Assembly: GCA_013166835.1 (NCBI GenBank)
Contig: JABLTI010000007.1
Location: 1 to 54,910 of the forward strand
Reading direction: 5' to 3'
DNA: 54,910 nucleotides
Source: Promethearchaeati archaeon
Lineage (GTDB): Archaea; Asgardarchaeota; Heimdallarchaeia; JABLTI01
Each line of letters starts with the position of its first letter. The first letter of the stretch is position 1. Shown piece by piece: positions 17,044 through 25,763 of this stretch. A model generated the notes under the pieces. It saw only the letters and a list, made by a program, of their open reading frames with translations, did not search any database and was not told the DNA's origin. The translations under genes and the position numbers were made by a program.

Positions 17044-18150
17044 ATGTCAAAAAATAAAGATAAGAGAAAAAAGGAACTCGAAAAAGAGATGGCGAAACTT
17101 CGCAAAAAACTTGAGTTACTTGACGACGATGATGAAGAGGTCAGATTTGATCCTTTCACTGGTGAATCACTAAAACACACAATGCCACCTTTACCTCCAA
17201 AACCCCCATTAATTGCCAAACCAGCTAAACCTGTAAAACCAGTAAGAATAATCAGACAAGACAGACATGGTAAACCCATTGTAGTCCGTCAAGCAGAACT
17301 CACCCCAGAGCAGAAGAAACGCATTGCCAAAGAAAAAGAGCTCATTAGACAAAAGAAGGAAAAACTCAACGAAGAACTTCACAAAATGAGAGATGATTTT
17401 GTTGATAAGCAAAAAGAATTTCAAGAGCAACAACGCGAATATCAACATATCCAAAGAGAGCTCCGTGAAAAAGAACGTGAAATAAGAGAGAAGGAACGAT
17501 CTCTCCGCAATCAACGAAAAGATTACAGTTATACTTGGGATTTGGATATGAATGAAGATATTGAAGGAGTAACTTCAGATTTAGAAGTAAGACTTGGTGA
17601 ATATACTCGATCAATTCTCGCTTCAGTTGCTGATAGTATTAAATCTTCAATGGGAATCGCAATCAAAGGTGCAGGCAATATTGGACAAGAAATGAAAGTT
17701 GTTGGTAAGGAAATGGATAAAATTGGCAAGGAAATCGGCGATAAAATCGCTAAAGAGGTTCATGCCAGTGTAGGTCCAAAAATTCCTGTTGATAAACTTG
17801 AGGAATTCTATGAAGTTGGAGCAACTATTGTCTCTGCAATTGGTGACCCAAATAGATTACGTATTCTCAAAGAACTCGAAAAGAGTCCAAAATACCAAAA
17901 GGAACTTAGCGATATTACTAATCTTCGTGGTGGAACTTTCAAACATCACATGGATCGACTTCTAGAAGATGACGTCAAGTTTGTTACTCAAGAAGTTGTT
18001 CGTGGTCGTTATTTGTTAACGACTCGTGGCCGTGAAGCTTTGAAACTTACCGAAATTCAATTCATGAGATATCTTAGTGAAAAGAATCACAAGAAGAAAG
18101 GTAAGAAATCTGAAGATTCCGACGATGAATACGATGTTAGCATAAAATAA
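17044..18150 (+). CDS. Long coiled-coil protein with C-terminal ArsR-like winged helix
   Basis: A 368-residue protein built of a lysine/glutamate-rich helix, a proline-rich segment (TMPPLPPKPPLIAKPAKPVK, residues 40-60), a long charged coiled coil (about 80-160), and a region of amphipathic helices with repeated lysine-glutamate motifs (180-250). The last 110 residues form a winged-helix domain of the ArsR type: VSAIGDPNRLRILKELEKS, then a recognition-helix region around RGGTFKHHMDRLLED and the wing VVRGRYLLTTRGREALK. It probably binds DNA as a dimer or higher oligomer through the coil. It is the first full gene of a short operon with the following unknown gene (18-base gap). This arrangement is not one I know from a named family. 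Confidence 0.7.
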   Translation: MSKNKDKRKKELEKEMAKLRKKLELLDDDDEEVRFDPFTGESLKHTMPPLPPKPPLIAKPAKPVKPVRIIRQDRHGKPIVVRQAELTPEQKKRIAKEKELIRQKKEKLNEELHKMRDDFVDKQKEFQEQQREYQHIQRELREKEREIREKERSLRNQRKDYSYTWDLDMNEDIEGVTSDLEVRLGEYTRSILASVADSIKSSMGIAIKGAGNIGQEMKVVGKEMDKIGKEIGDKIAKEVHASVGPKIPVDKLEEFYEVGATIVSAIGDPNRLRILKELEKSPKYQKELSDITNLRGGTFKHHMDRLLEDDVKFVTQEVVRGRYLLTTRGREALKLTEIQFMRYLSEKNHKKKGKKSEDSDDEYDVSIK

Positions 18151-18168
18151 ACTGGAGAGACCTAAAAA

Positions 18169-18891
18169 ATGAAATTAGAGCTAGTTAATGAACCATTAAA
18201 AGTTGTTCAAACAATTGCTATCGCAGATTTAGAAGATACTATTGTAACTGTTGGTAAACGATCTAGAATATTCCCTGTTGTTGAGACCAGATCGTATGAA
18301 ACAATTGGATACTATATCACTGGAGATATTTACCTTGGAGCAGATACAATCGTCAATACACAGAAAGGAGCTATTGGCGAACCGATTGAAAAGCTTGCGA
18401 AAGAGGCTTTCATTAAATGTGATGACATCGATCTTTCTAATACTAAATCTGAAACCCTTTCAGATAAAGATTTTAGGAAAGTAGAATTAACAGCTTATCG
18501 TTATTTCCAGAAAATACACGACTCCCAGTTCAGTAAACATAGCAAATCTGAATGGCGTGTGAATGGTAAACGCTACTCATGGCCTCAAGATCTCAGTCGT
18601 CTTGATTTTTACATCTACTTATTTGAACCAGAAGAATTCATCTTAATAAAAGATGATCATTCAATAATTGCTGTTGGTAAAGACGAACGAGAAGTTATTG
18701 TTTGTAACAAAAAGAAGAATTCATACGTTGTAGTTTCTAAGAAAGATGGTGTGAAAGTTTCTAATGATAAAGGCGAAATTGTTAGAGCAAGTTCTGATGG
18801 AGTTATGATTGACGGTAAAAGCCTGAATGAAATACTTAAAGGTGCACTACGACCGCTATCAGATAGGTTTAATGGTCGAAGAAAATTTTAG
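18169..18891 (+). CDS. Conserved-looking protein of unknown function, partner of the winged-helix gene
   Basis: A 240-residue soluble protein with no recognised family. The sequence alternates short beta strands with turns. The C-terminal half has repeated strand-turn units (FILIKDDHSIIAVGKDEREVIV, YVVVSKKDGVKVSNDKGEIV, SSDGVMIDGKSL) resembling a beta-helix or roll. There is no signal peptide or membrane span. The gene starts 18 bases after the winged-helix gene with GGAGAG upstream and ends at a strong terminator, so the pair forms one operon. A shared task, such as sensing by this protein and binding of DNA by the other, is only an inference. Confidence 0.6.
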   Translation: MKLELVNEPLKVVQTIAIADLEDTIVTVGKRSRIFPVVETRSYETIGYYITGDIYLGADTIVNTQKGAIGEPIEKLAKEAFIKCDDIDLSNTKSETLSDKDFRKVELTAYRYFQKIHDSQFSKHSKSEWRVNGKRYSWPQDLSRLDFYIYLFEPEEFILIKDDHSIIAVGKDEREVIVCNKKKNSYVVVSKKDGVKVSNDKGEIVRASSDGVMIDGKSLNEILKGALRPLSDRFNGRRKF

Positions 18892-18927
18892 AAAAAAGGC
18901 TTTTTACAATGCCTTTTTCCTTTTTCT
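18892..18927 (+). terminator. Hairpin terminator after the winged-helix operon
   Basis: AAAAAGGC pairs with GCCTTTTT across a 10-base loop just after the stop codon, followed by CCTTTTTC. The position directly behind the last gene of the operon supports a terminator. Confidence 0.6.
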
Positions 18928-18962
18928 GTTTTTTGAATAAATTAAAAACTATTTTGTGAAGA

Positions 18963-19652
18963 TCACTTTGATGAAGCTTGAATCTCTTTAGTGCTTTTCT
19001 TGAGTGTTGTGATTTGTTTTTTCATGCTAGTAATGGCTTTCTTATTATTATCAATGGTTTCTTGTAATGATTTAACTTCATTAGTTAGTAAAGTTAGTTT
19101 CTCCTCTAATGCTAGATAATCATCTTTGGCACTAATTGCGGGTTTTGGATAATCACTTTCATGTTCAACAGTTGCACTTCTTTTTGGTAAAGGTTTAGGG
19201 GTTTTCAAAGACTTCCTTCCTATATCTGATGCAGTTGCATCATATTTTGGTTTTTCACTAGGAGTATATTCCATAATTGATTTCTTGCCAGCTCTATGAT
19301 CTGATTTTTCAATCATATCTAAAACGCTAACAGATGTTTCAATATCAGGTTTAACAGTTGTTTCTTTTATGAAAACCTGACCATCTTTAGGAATTTGTTC
19401 TAGGAGATCATTAACAACTCGATCGACAATAACAGGTGAAATATATACTTCTTCAGAATCCATAAGAAAGCGCATGCCTTTTCCTATTTCCTCAGGCAAG
19501 TCTTTGAGTGTGGTTCCCTGTAAAATGCTTGTTTTTTTACTACTGACAGCATGTTTTCCTTGCACAAGGTAAACAGCATAATATTTACCTTCGAGACCAA
19601 ATTTCAATGAAAATGTTGTTCCTGGAATTTTTACTAATGCTTCTTCGCTCAC
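18963..19652 (-). CDS. Unknown protein with C-terminal coiled coil
   Basis: A 229-residue soluble protein. Residues 1-110 look like a folded alpha/beta domain (LVKIPGTTFSLKFGLEGKYYAVYLVQ), 110-175 are low-complexity and charged, and 180-229 form a clear coiled coil (LALEEKLTLLTNEVKSLQETI) rich in lysine. It starts with GTG at complement 19650-19652, with AAGGAAG upstream. It is convergent with the winged-helix operon and divergent from the nitroreductase gene. No known family was recognised. Confidence 0.6.
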   Translation of the reverse strand: MSEEALVKIPGTTFSLKFGLEGKYYAVYLVQGKHAVSSKKTSILQGTTLKDLPEEIGKGMRFLMDSEEVYISPVIVDRVVNDLLEQIPKDGQVFIKETTVKPDIETSVSVLDMIEKSDHRAGKKSIMEYTPSEKPKYDATASDIGRKSLKTPKPLPKRSATVEHESDYPKPAISAKDDYLALEEKLTLLTNEVKSLQETIDNNKKAITSMKKQITTLKKSTKEIQASSK

Positions 19653-19793
19653 GGCAATTCTTCCTTGTGTTATTGAAATTACTTTGTTTTTACCTCTATA
19701 AATTCGTTATCTTGTAGGACAATTTGAACAAAAGAGCTTTCAGACGGAAAAATAATATGTTAAGAAGATATTTTTGTTAGTGGTGTCTATACA

Positions 19794-20588
19794 ATGAGTA
19801 AAGATGAAATAAAAATTGAACCTGATCTCTTCAAAGTAATACATGACCGAAGATCAATAAGAAAATTCCTTGACAAAGAAGTTTCAGATGAAGTAATAGA
19901 GAAAATTCTTAGCGCAAGCATTAGGGCTCCTTTTGCGTATCAAAGTTGTAGTATAGTGTACACTCGAGATAAAGAGAAAATGAAAAAAATGAGGGTGTTC
20001 CCCTCAGCTAAACTATACATAGTGTTCTTTATTGATTTCAATAGGATGGAAAAAATAGTCAAACAAAGAAACTATACTTATGATTATGATGATAGCATGC
20101 TTTTATGGTTAGGAGTTCAAGACGTTTCACTTGTAGTAGGAAATGTGGTCTTGGCAGCTGATTCTTTGGGTTTAGGTTCTGTTTTGCTTGGTGGAGCACC
20201 ATTTCAAGTTGACAAAATTGCAGAAACTTTCGGGGTTCCTAAAAAAACCTTCCCTGTGGTAAGTATGTGTTTAGGATACCCAGATCCAGAACATAAAATG
20301 CAAATTCGCCCAAGATATCCTTTGAAACTTACTGCTTATGAAGACAAATACAATGATCTCTCAGAGGATGAAATTAAAGAGTGTATGAGAGCAATGGATG
20401 AAGGGTATATTACTCAGGGGTATTATATAAAACTCGGAGCTAAAATACCTTTGAATAAAGGAAAAGACGAAATTGATATGGATAAATATTCATGGTCAGA
20501 GCATATAAGCCGGAAAATAACACAAGGATCATGGTACGATGAAACGTTATTGAGTTTACTAAGAAAACAAGGATTCAAACTCGATTAA
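19794..20588 (+). CDS. Nitroreductase-family FMN oxidoreductase
   Basis: A 264-residue protein with the nitroreductase start IHDRRSIRKFLDKEVSDEVI and SASIRAPFAYQSC, which supply the FMN phosphate-binding residues, and the later QDVSLVVGNVVLAADSLGLGSVLLGG helix that lines the dimer interface. The GYPD motif follows (CLGYPDPEH). It is longer than most (about 200 residues) because of a C-terminal extension rich in charged residues (210-264). It uses NAD(P)H to reduce quinones, flavins or nitro compounds; the physiological substrate is unknown. Its last four bases overlap the convergent glycosylase gene. Confidence 0.9.
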   Translation: MSKDEIKIEPDLFKVIHDRRSIRKFLDKEVSDEVIEKILSASIRAPFAYQSCSIVYTRDKEKMKKMRVFPSAKLYIVFFIDFNRMEKIVKQRNYTYDYDDSMLLWLGVQDVSLVVGNVVLAADSLGLGSVLLGGAPFQVDKIAETFGVPKKTFPVVSMCLGYPDPEHKMQIRPRYPLKLTAYEDKYNDLSEDEIKECMRAMDEGYITQGYYIKLGAKIPLNKGKDEIDMDKYSWSEHISRKITQGSWYDETLLSLLRKQGFKLD

Positions 20589-21205
20589 TTTTTCTTTTTC
20601 TTAGTACCATATTTACAGTCTTTAACTAGAAAACAGATAGAACAAAGTGGATTCGCTTTTTTACAGAAGCGTTTTCCGTGCTCCACAAATAAAGCATGAA
20701 ATTCATTGAATAAACTCGCATCGTCATCTAATTTAGATTCATAGAAATTTTTCCAATATTTACTATTATTTGAATCACCATATCCTAACCTATTACTGAT
20801 TCTCATTGTGTAAGCATCAATAACAAATTCCGCTTCATTTAAGAGATAGAGAAGAATTGAATCAGCTGTTTCCTCGCCAATTCCTTTTACAGATAACAGT
20901 GTCTCTCTACTAGGTTTCGGATTACTTATCCATAATCTACAAAGGTTTTTCAAATATTGTCCTTTCAGATTGAAAAATCCTGCTGGCGTTATTAATTCTA
21001 CTAATAATTCATCGTCACATTCTAAGATACTTTTTGGAGACAATAGATTATTATTCCTTAGATTTTCAAGAGCTTTTTCCACATTCTTCCAAGAAGTATT
21101 CTGAGTCAAAATTGCTCCGATAGCGATTTCAAATCCTTCGCCTGGCCACCAGTTTTGTGAACCATAAAACGCAAGCATTTTTTCGAATAAGTCTCTTGGC
21201 TGCAT
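20585..21205 (-). CDS. MagIII-like DNA glycosylase (endonuclease III superfamily)
   Basis: About 206 residues. The start region (FYGSQNWWPGEGFEIAIGAILTQNTSWKNVEKAL) is the MagIII/endonuclease III-related pattern. The helix-hairpin-helix LSVKGIGEETADSIL ends before the catalytic aspartate in FVIDAYTMR. A C-terminal iron-sulfur site with spacing C-x6-C-x2-C-x5-C is intact. The lysine that makes endonuclease III bifunctional is replaced by glutamate (GEET), so a simple glycosylase acting on alkylated bases is expected. I prefer the ATG at complement 21203-21205 over a TTG three codons upstream; neither has a clear ribosome site. It overlaps the nitroreductase end by four bases. Confidence 0.88.
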   Translation of the reverse strand: MQPRDLFEKMLAFYGSQNWWPGEGFEIAIGAILTQNTSWKNVEKALENLRNNNLLSPKSILECDDELLVELITPAGFFNLKGQYLKNLCRLWISNPKPSRETLLSVKGIGEETADSILLYLLNEAEFVIDAYTMRISNRLGYGDSNNSKYWKNFYESKLDDDASLFNEFHALFVEHGKRFCKKANPLCSICFLVKDCKYGTKKKKN

Positions 21206-21372
21206 TAGTATCAAGTAGTTGAATATTGTGTTATATGTTAAATATAGTTGTGTAAAAATACATCTTCAGTTGTTTTTTCTAAAAAAATTAATTAGTGTTG
21301 TTAAACAACATAATATGCAGAAAAGATATCTTGATAGGAATTAAAACTAATTATTGAATGGAGGATGAGATA

Positions 21373-21780
21373 TTGAAACTAACTGAGATTGTACGTATTA
21401 ATGAGAAAGGCGAAGTTAAAATTCCTCAAACCATTAGAGACAATATCGGAATTGTTGAAGGTATGCATGTTATGCTTAAAGTTGATATTGAGAGAAGAGA
21501 AATAAGCATAATACCTTTTATGACTTCTGAAGCGGATTTAGTAGAATTCAAAATTACTCTTGCTGATGTACCAGGAGCACTGGCAAAATGTGCAACATTT
21601 CTAAGTGAGAATAACATTAATCTTGTTGCTAGTGAATCAAGACAAATACAAAGTGGGGAAATTGCAGAATGGATTGTTGTGGCAGATATTTCTAAGTGTA
21701 AATCCAATATTAGAGATCTTTGCAAACAATTAGTGAATGAAGGTTTTGCTAGGAATTCAGTTTGTAGGAGCTTTCAATAA
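21373..21780 (+). CDS. AbrB-like/ACT domain regulator
   Basis: About 135 residues in two domains. Residues 1-45 form an AbrB/SpoVT swapped hairpin (IVRINEKGEVKIPQTIRDNIGI, EGMHVMLKVD), which binds DNA as a dimer. Residues 55-125 form an ACT domain (VEFKITLADVPGALAKCATFL, ENNINLVASESRQ), a common sensor of amino acids. The combination suggests a ligand-controlled transcription regulator. The ATG at 21358 contains the sequence GGAGG, which serves as SD for a TTG at 21373, eight bases downstream; I take the TTG as the start. The gene is divergent from the glycosylase, 143 bases away. Confidence 0.82.
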   Translation: MKLTEIVRINEKGEVKIPQTIRDNIGIVEGMHVMLKVDIERREISIIPFMTSEADLVEFKITLADVPGALAKCATFLSENNINLVASESRQIQSGEIAEWIVVADISKCKSNIRDLCKQLVNEGFARNSVCRSFQ

Positions 21781-21819
21781 ACGCTTTTTTCATTACTAAT
21801 CGATTAAGATAGAGAACAG

Positions 21820-22194
21820 CTAATCATACTCAATCACTTCATCAGTAACTAATTCGAAGACATAATCCTCTTTTTTCTTCATTCTACGAGCGTTAATTAA
21901 TAGAAGTGAGCCTATTGCTGCTCCAACCCCAAAAAGAACAAATCCTACTATTTGTTGTATGAGTAATAAAGTTTCATCAGGTTGACTTGAATTTACAAAA
22001 AATGATAATATTGTCAATGGTAAGATTGTAAGGCTTAATATCAAAATAACTATCCCTAATCCTCTGAAAACAGAGCTAGAAACAGCTTTTGAGCGTTCTT
22101 CCAGCTCCTCTGGTGTTGACTCGTTATCATTCATTTCATTATTTATTGTTGAATCCTCTGAATCATTAAAAGGTAATTCTTTGATTTCTACCAA
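21820..22194 (-). CDS. Small two-span membrane protein
   Basis: A 124-residue protein with an acidic N-terminus, two membrane spans (about residues 46-68 and 81-103), then a KKKED cluster and an acidic end. The positive cluster after the second span suggests both ends face the cytoplasm. The start is TTG at complement 22192-22194. No family was recognised. It stands alone between a regulator gene and the nucleotidyltransferase gene. Confidence 0.55.
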   Translation of the reverse strand: MVEIKELPFNDSEDSTINNEMNDNESTPEELEERSKAVSSSVFRGLGIVILILSLTILPLTILSFFVNSSQPDETLLLIQQIVGFVLFGVGAAIGSLLLINARRMKKKEDYVFELVTDEVIEYD

Positions 22195-22330
22195 TATAAT
22201 TCACATCTAATTAAACGCTGACAGTTGATTTTTATTGCGGTTTTTTAATTCTTGCTTTCAAACCATTATTCAAGTTTATTTGGGAAAAATTTGTATTAAA
22301 TAACTTTACATTTACTATGAAGGTTAAAAA

Positions 22331-23101
22331 ATGTTAGATAAGAATTCAGATAAGAATCAAATTTTTTCTTACCTTGTAGAATCAATTCAAAAAGTGTTTA
22401 AAGAAGACGTTATTTGTTTCCTAATTCATGGATCGATAGTGAAAGGAGGGTTAATTGAAGGGTTCTCTGATTTAGATGTACAAGTTTTTCTAAAAGAGTC
22501 TTCGTTTGATGAGTTCGATCTAAAAATCGAGAAATGTATGGAAATACAAAATCTAGTTGGAACATTAGATGTCCCTAAAATCGGTGCTCAGTATCTACAA
22601 ATGTACTTCCACAACCCAAAGAATATGCCCGATTGGTACACTCCCCCTGTAAAGGGGAGTTTCAAAATTCTTTATGGGGAACTACCAAAGGAGCTCGATT
22701 TCAATGTTGAAAATTTCAAAATTCGAATGATAAGATCTCTGAAAGGTTTACATTCTGAGGTAAGAACAACGATACGAAGCTTTGCTGATTGTTCTGATAA
22801 GACAATTTATCGCAGAACAAGGTTGATTGCTACGAAAATTTTTCCAATAATGTTTTCATTACTTAGTTATGACTTGAAAGATCCAAATGGAATTTGGGCG
22901 AAAACAAAATTTGAAGCATTAGATCTTTTTTGTCAAAAATATCGAGATAAAGACATTTCAAATTATTTAACTGAATTTTTTAATTTGATTCAATTATTAG
23001 CAAAAGATCATAATAATTTGGAAATAATGAAACGAGCATTCTTTGTTGGTGTAGAATTCTTGAAAGAAGCTGCAAGGATAGGTGAAGAAATTAAGATTTA
23101 A
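22331..23101 (+). CDS. Nucleotidyltransferase-domain protein
   Basis: A 256-residue protein with the Pol-beta/MNT nucleotidyltransferase signature CFLIHGSIVKGGLIEGFSDLDVQVFL at residues 34-59: GS, a glycine turn, then the two metal-binding aspartates of SDLD. The rest is mostly helical with an aromatic-rich region around MYFHNPKNMPDWYTPP. Relatives include aminoglycoside nucleotidyltransferases and small regulatory nucleotidylyl- or AMPylating enzymes. Length fits a stand-alone enzyme rather than a toxin-antitoxin MNT. The third acidic residue was not placed with certainty. No HEPN partner lies next to it. Confidence 0.7.
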   Translation: MLDKNSDKNQIFSYLVESIQKVFKEDVICFLIHGSIVKGGLIEGFSDLDVQVFLKESSFDEFDLKIEKCMEIQNLVGTLDVPKIGAQYLQMYFHNPKNMPDWYTPPVKGSFKILYGELPKELDFNVENFKIRMIRSLKGLHSEVRTTIRSFADCSDKTIYRRTRLIATKIFPIMFSLLSYDLKDPNGIWAKTKFEALDLFCQKYRDKDISNYLTEFFNLIQLLAKDHNNLEIMKRAFFVGVEFLKEAARIGEEIKI

Positions 23102-23172
23102 TTATTAAGTGACGTAAGAGAAAGTTTTTTCTTACAAAGATAAGCTAGTTAATTGTATAATGAGGAATTTAA

Positions 23173-24627
23173 ATGTCCGAAAGAACTTTAGAACAACTTG
23201 AACCAAATCTTGTTTGGCAAATTTTTAAGGAAATCACAAAAGTACCCAGACCATCCAAAAAGGAAGGGAAGATTCGTAAATGGGTAAAAAATTGGGCAAC
23301 AAAAAATAGCGTTAAAATAAAAGAAGACAAAACTGGCAATCTGCTTTTATCAAAAGATGCAGCACCAGGTTGTAAGAAGTTTCCCACATTAATTTTACAG
23401 GCACATTTAGATATGGTTTGTCAAAAACAACCAAATGTAGTAATAGATTTTGAAAAGGACCCAATAAATGCTTTTGTTGAAGGGGATACTGTAAGAGCAG
23501 AGGGAACATCACTTGGAGCTGACAATGGTATTGGTATGGCTATTGGATTAGCTGCCTTAATAACTCCTGATTTAAAGCATGGTCCATTAGAAGTTCTCTT
23601 AACCGTCGATGAAGAAACAGGATTAACAGGTGCCTTTGCTCTAGAAGCTGGTTTCTTTAGTGGCAAATACTTGTTAAATATTGATAGTGAAGAAGTAGGT
23701 AAAATAACTATAAGTAGCGCAGGTGGGGGCGGAACAGATTTTGTTTTCAATTCAAAATTAGAGAATAAATCAAATCATAAAAGCATCAAACTAACGATTT
23801 CCGGGCTGAAAGGTGGACACTCTGGGGTAGACATAGATTTACCAAGATTAAATGCTATAAAATTAGGAATTGATGCTTTACTTGAGCAGCAAGAGAGTAT
23901 ATTGTTAAGTTCTTTAAATGCCGGGACTGTACGAAATGCGATTCCTAGAGATTTTGAATGTATAATTTTAGTTCCAGAAAAAAAGCGAAAAAATGTAATG
24001 AAAAATCTGAAGCTGTGGAGAAAAAACACCCTAGATATTGCCAGAACATCTGAACCAGGGATAACAATAGATATTTCCGATGTTTCTGAAACTCATGCAT
24101 TCAATTCAGAAACTACAAAAGCTGTGTTAAATCTTTTACTTGATATAAATCATGGACCACTAACGCATAGTAAGGAAATTGTTGGACTTGTTCAAACTTC
24201 CAGTAATTTAGCAGTGGTTGAAACTATTGAAAAGAAGATTAGTGTTCATGTAAGTACAAGAAGTTCTGTAAATAAAGAGCTTGAAGAAGTTCGAGCGAAG
24301 CTCAAAGAGATTGGTAAGAATCATGGAGCAAAAGTGATACAAGATGAAGCTTATCCAGGTTGGGAACCAAAGCCTGGAGCACCATTTCTAAAACTTGTAA
24401 AAAGAATTTATGAGGAAGTAATGGATAAAACAATAGAACTCGAAGCGATTCATGGTGGTTTAGAATGTGGGCTTTTTGTTTCACTTGATCCGGAATTACA
24501 AGTTACATCCATTGGTGTGAATATTCACAATGCCCATAGCCCAGATGAATATGTTGAAATTGAAAGTGTGGGAATAATCTGGGATGCGGTTATTAAAATA
24601 ATTGAAAATATGAATCAACTGAAGTAA
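23173..24627 (+). CDS. pepD: Aminoacyl-histidine dipeptidase PepD (M20 family)
   Basis: A 484-residue M20C peptidase. Metal ligands and catalytic residues are visible in order: LQAHLDMV (His-x-Asp, near residue 78), GADNGIGMA (bridging Asp), VDEETGLTGAF (catalytic Glu-Glu), NIDSEEVG, and the late AIHGGLECGLF (final His). An inserted dimerisation domain lies between about 200 and 390. PepD hydrolyses Xaa-His dipeptides and other short peptides in the cytosol. The length equals that of bacterial PepD. The presence of this mainly bacterial enzyme may reflect transfer, but codon use looks like that of its neighbours. Confidence 0.95.
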   Translation: MSERTLEQLEPNLVWQIFKEITKVPRPSKKEGKIRKWVKNWATKNSVKIKEDKTGNLLLSKDAAPGCKKFPTLILQAHLDMVCQKQPNVVIDFEKDPINAFVEGDTVRAEGTSLGADNGIGMAIGLAALITPDLKHGPLEVLLTVDEETGLTGAFALEAGFFSGKYLLNIDSEEVGKITISSAGGGGTDFVFNSKLENKSNHKSIKLTISGLKGGHSGVDIDLPRLNAIKLGIDALLEQQESILLSSLNAGTVRNAIPRDFECIILVPEKKRKNVMKNLKLWRKNTLDIARTSEPGITIDISDVSETHAFNSETTKAVLNLLLDINHGPLTHSKEIVGLVQTSSNLAVVETIEKKISVHVSTRSSVNKELEEVRAKLKEIGKNHGAKVIQDEAYPGWEPKPGAPFLKLVKRIYEEVMDKTIELEAIHGGLECGLFVSLDPELQVTSIGVNIHNAHSPDEYVEIESVGIIWDAVIKIIENMNQLK

Positions 24628-24734
24628 AATGTGAAAAGAATTGCTTTTTTTCTTCAATTATCCTAAAAAAATATAATACCCTTTGTTCTTATACTGATAG
24701 TTACAAAGGATTAGATGCAAAACCTTGTGAAAGG

Positions 24735-25667
24735 TTGAATTATTTGGTGGTGGGCATTATTAAAAAGTTTGAGGGGATTTACGTCTCCACATTGACCCCG
24801 TTTAATGAGAAACTCGAAGTTGATTATGAAACAATAAAAGCACAAATAGACTTTGTTATAGAAAAAGGTGTACATGGCTTAGTTGTTTGTGGGGTTAATG
24901 GAGAATTTTCAAGTCTCTCTCTAACTGAAAGAAAAAAAGTAATAAAAGCATCAATAAATACTGCAAAAGATCGTGTTCCTGTTATAGCTGGAGCTTATTC
25001 TAATAGCTACAAAGAAGCTCTAGAATTAGTTAGATATTCTGAGGATAATGGTGCGACAGCAGCTATTCTAACAACACCTTTCTTCTTTAGAAGACCCTCA
25101 CAAGAGGGATTATACGATTATTTTGGTAAAATTTTAGATGAAGTCAAGAAGTTTCCAATATTTTTATGCAATGTCCCAATTTATTCACTTATTGAGTTAA
25201 GTTTGAATTTAGTAGAAAATTTGACAATGAAATACAAGAATATTGTTGGAATAGAAGATCTAAGTGGAGTAACGGATAGTATACTTGCCTATGCAGGAGC
25301 TTTTGAAAATCTCTCAGTATTAGTTGGCAGTGATAGAATGGTCTATAATGGACTTAATGCTGGGTGTGATGGAGCAGTAAGTGCAATTGCCAATATTCTA
25401 CCTGAATATCTATTAAAAATATATGAGAAGTATAAGAAGGGCAATACAGATCAAGCTTGGATTGAACAAGAATCTGTTATTGGCATTAGATCTTTAATGA
25501 AAAGATTTCCATCACGTTCTGCACAGAAATTCATTTTTTCAAAAATTTCTGGAAGGGATTCCTTTGTTAGACCACCACTTAGAAATCTGACAGCTGAGGA
25601 AAAAGAGAATCTCACAATAATTATTGGGGAACATGGATTAAAAGTAGAATCAGAAATCCCAATTTAA
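24735..25667 (+). CDS. DapA/NanA-superfamily protein lacking catalytic residues
   Basis: A 310-residue TIM-barrel protein of the DHDPS/NAL family by overall sequence (FEGIYVSTLTPFNEKLEVDYE, then GVHGLVVCGVNGEF, and AGAYSNSYKEAL). The key residues are changed. The Schiff-base lysine position in VGIxD is glutamate (GIEDLSG, residue 174), the catalytic tyrosine of the YNVP motif is cysteine (CNVP, 145), and the double threonine is Val-Asn (GVNGE). It is therefore unlikely to be an aldolase or DHDPS by the known mechanism. The start is ambiguous: TTG at 24735, or GTG at 24747 or 24750. No lysine-pathway gene lies nearby. Confidence 0.82.
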   Translation: MNYLVVGIIKKFEGIYVSTLTPFNEKLEVDYETIKAQIDFVIEKGVHGLVVCGVNGEFSSLSLTERKKVIKASINTAKDRVPVIAGAYSNSYKEALELVRYSEDNGATAAILTTPFFFRRPSQEGLYDYFGKILDEVKKFPIFLCNVPIYSLIELSLNLVENLTMKYKNIVGIEDLSGVTDSILAYAGAFENLSVLVGSDRMVYNGLNAGCDGAVSAIANILPEYLLKIYEKYKKGNTDQAWIEQESVIGIRSLMKRFPSRSAQKFIFSKISGRDSFVRPPLRNLTAEEKENLTIIIGEHGLKVESEIPI

Positions 25668-25763
25668 AATAATTACTAAAGACAAGTATATAGTTTATAA
25701 CTGATTATTTTAACAAATCTATAAAGTTTCATCATGTTGCGCTATAAACAGGAGTTTTAGTCA

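Noticed and set aside
22646..22668. Perfect hairpin ACTCCCC/GGGGAGT inside the nucleotidyltransferase gene
   Set aside because: It is internal to a normal reading frame, lacks a T run and has no matching copy nearby, so it is probably chance.
23112..23137. Stem GTAAGA/TCTTAC after the nucleotidyltransferase gene, considered as a terminator
   Set aside because: The T run lies inside the loop rather than after the stem, so the evidence for termination is weak.
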